A stretch of 64,000 nt of DNA, from positions 62,001 to 126,000 of the forward strand of contig VBWB01000019.1 in NCBI GenBank assembly GCA_006218045.1, written 5' to 3'. Made by a program: the position numbers and the translations under genes. Below are positions 63,664-64,000 of this stretch, piece by piece. Under the pieces are notes generated by a model. It worked only from the letters and a program-made list of their open reading frames with translations. It searched no databases and had not been told where the DNA came from. The stretch comes from Stygiobacter sp. (GTDB lineage Bacteria; Pseudomonadota; Alphaproteobacteria; Rhodospirillales; Magnetospirillaceae). The stretch's first letter is position 1; the number at the start of each line of letters is the position of its first letter.

Positions 63664-63901
63664 GATCCGCGCCTTCATCGAGGAACAGTTCCTGGTGGAA
63701 TTCGACGACGACGACTTCCCCGAGGACAGCAACCTGTTCAAGGAAGGGGTGATGGATTCCTTCGGCTATGTGCAATTGTGCCGCTTTCTCGAACGCGAAT
63801 TCGCCATCACCTTCACCGAGGCCGAGATGACCGGCAACGTCCTGGTCAGCCTGACCCAGATCCGCGACACGGTGGCGGCCAAGCTCAAGCGGAACGGCTA
63901 G
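63656..63901 (+). CDS. Acyl carrier protein
   Basis: An 81-residue carrier protein. The phosphopantetheine site is the Ser in FKEGVMDSFGYVQL (about residue 35; D-S-x-x context as in D-alanyl or dedicated ACPs rather than FabF-cycle AcpP). A very acidic patch (EFDDDDFPED) precedes it. The C-terminus is normal. It is nested between a symporter and an asparagine synthetase, pointing to a dedicated biosynthetic or ligase role rather than general fatty-acid synthesis. Confidence 0.9.
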   Translation: MDKIRAFIEEQFLVEFDDDDFPEDSNLFKEGVMDSFGYVQLCRFLEREFAITFTEAEMTGNVLVSLTQIRDTVAAKLKRNG

Positions 63902-63904
63902 GCC

Positions 63905-64000
63905 ATGTGCGGCATCGCCGGCCTGATCCACACCGACGTGGCGTCGCAGGATTTGCCCGACATCATCGCCGGCATGCTCGACCGCATCAGCCATCGCGGT
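63905..64000 (+). CDS. Asparagine synthase-type glutamine amidotransferase, 5' end only
   Basis: The first 32 codons are visible before the window ends: MCGIAGLIHTDV with Cys2 as glutaminase nucleophile and HRG at the edge, the class II amidotransferase start of AsnB-like enzymes. It begins three bases after the ACP stop. By position it should act on an ACP-linked or free substrate in the same pathway. Confidence 0.85.
   Translation, partial: MCGIAGLIHTDVASQDLPDIIAGMLDRISHRG

Noticed and set aside
1-64000. CRISPR arrays, IS elements, prophage, rRNA or tRNA genes
   Set aside because: None seen on either strand: no regular spaced repeats, transposase or integrase motifs, or tRNA-like T-arm and acceptor combinations.

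Overview
The window reads as chromosomal DNA of a high-GC alphaproteobacterium, probably in the Rhodospirillaceae/Magnetospirillum neighbourhood. That placement is inference. It rests on dense GC-rich coding, a ubiquinone gene (coq7), an alphaproteobacterial-type Zur box, PAS-GGDEF and chemotaxis proteins, and an Anbu/ATP-grasp/alpha-E cluster. I see no rRNA, tRNA, CRISPR array, insertion sequence, phage or plasmid functions. Genes lie on both strands in short operons, often with 1-4 nt start/stop overlaps.

Layout, left to right. 1-4060: the end of a radical SAM gene, then circularly permuted ATP-grasp, alpha-E and Anbu proteasome-like protease genes. 4114-6358 (-): a surface protein and a SAF-domain oxidoreductase. 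6616-12026: a PrkA/YeaH/SpoVR stress operon and a GNAT acetyltransferase. 12166-16356: gltX, cysS and a multi-pass membrane protein. 16264-18975 (-): a PLP-dependent lyase and a ZevA/ZevB-like metal pair with a Zur-type operator. 19022-21568 (-): a winged-helix-like protein, RadC, a ParA-family ATPase with a C-terminal membrane anchor, and a tiny membrane protein. 21728-26863 (-): two glycosyltransferases, asparagine synthetase and a dihydroorotase-like protein. 26966-35892: YgfZ, a PAS-GGDEF cyclase, MeaB, DsbB, Coq7, an M48 protease with a DUF898 protein, and MsrPQ. 36415-45514: a glycogen operon (glgB, glgX, malQ, glgP). 45640-46396: two tandem 59-residue paralogues separated by a palindrome-packed spacer. 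46477-51027: a lipoprotein, a redoxin, a YfgM-like protein, bamB and der. 51100-59630: a membrane sensor fused to a DnaQ-type exonuclease, a solute-binding protein, a chemoreceptor, an MFS transporter, MobB, a LuxR-type regulator and a lipoprotein. 59719-64000: a DUF697 protein and the start of an operon encoding an acyltransferase, a solute-binding protein, a DAACS symporter, an acyl carrier protein and an asparagine synthetase, which runs off the right edge.

The parts most likely to hold undescribed biology are the right-end acyltransferase/ACP/amidotransferase operon, the RadC/anchored-ParA cassette, the tandem 59-residue paralogues with their structured spacer, and the sensor-exonuclease fusion. 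The rest is mostly recognisable housekeeping, storage, redox and signalling. Functions are assigned by reading protein motifs; no database search was run.
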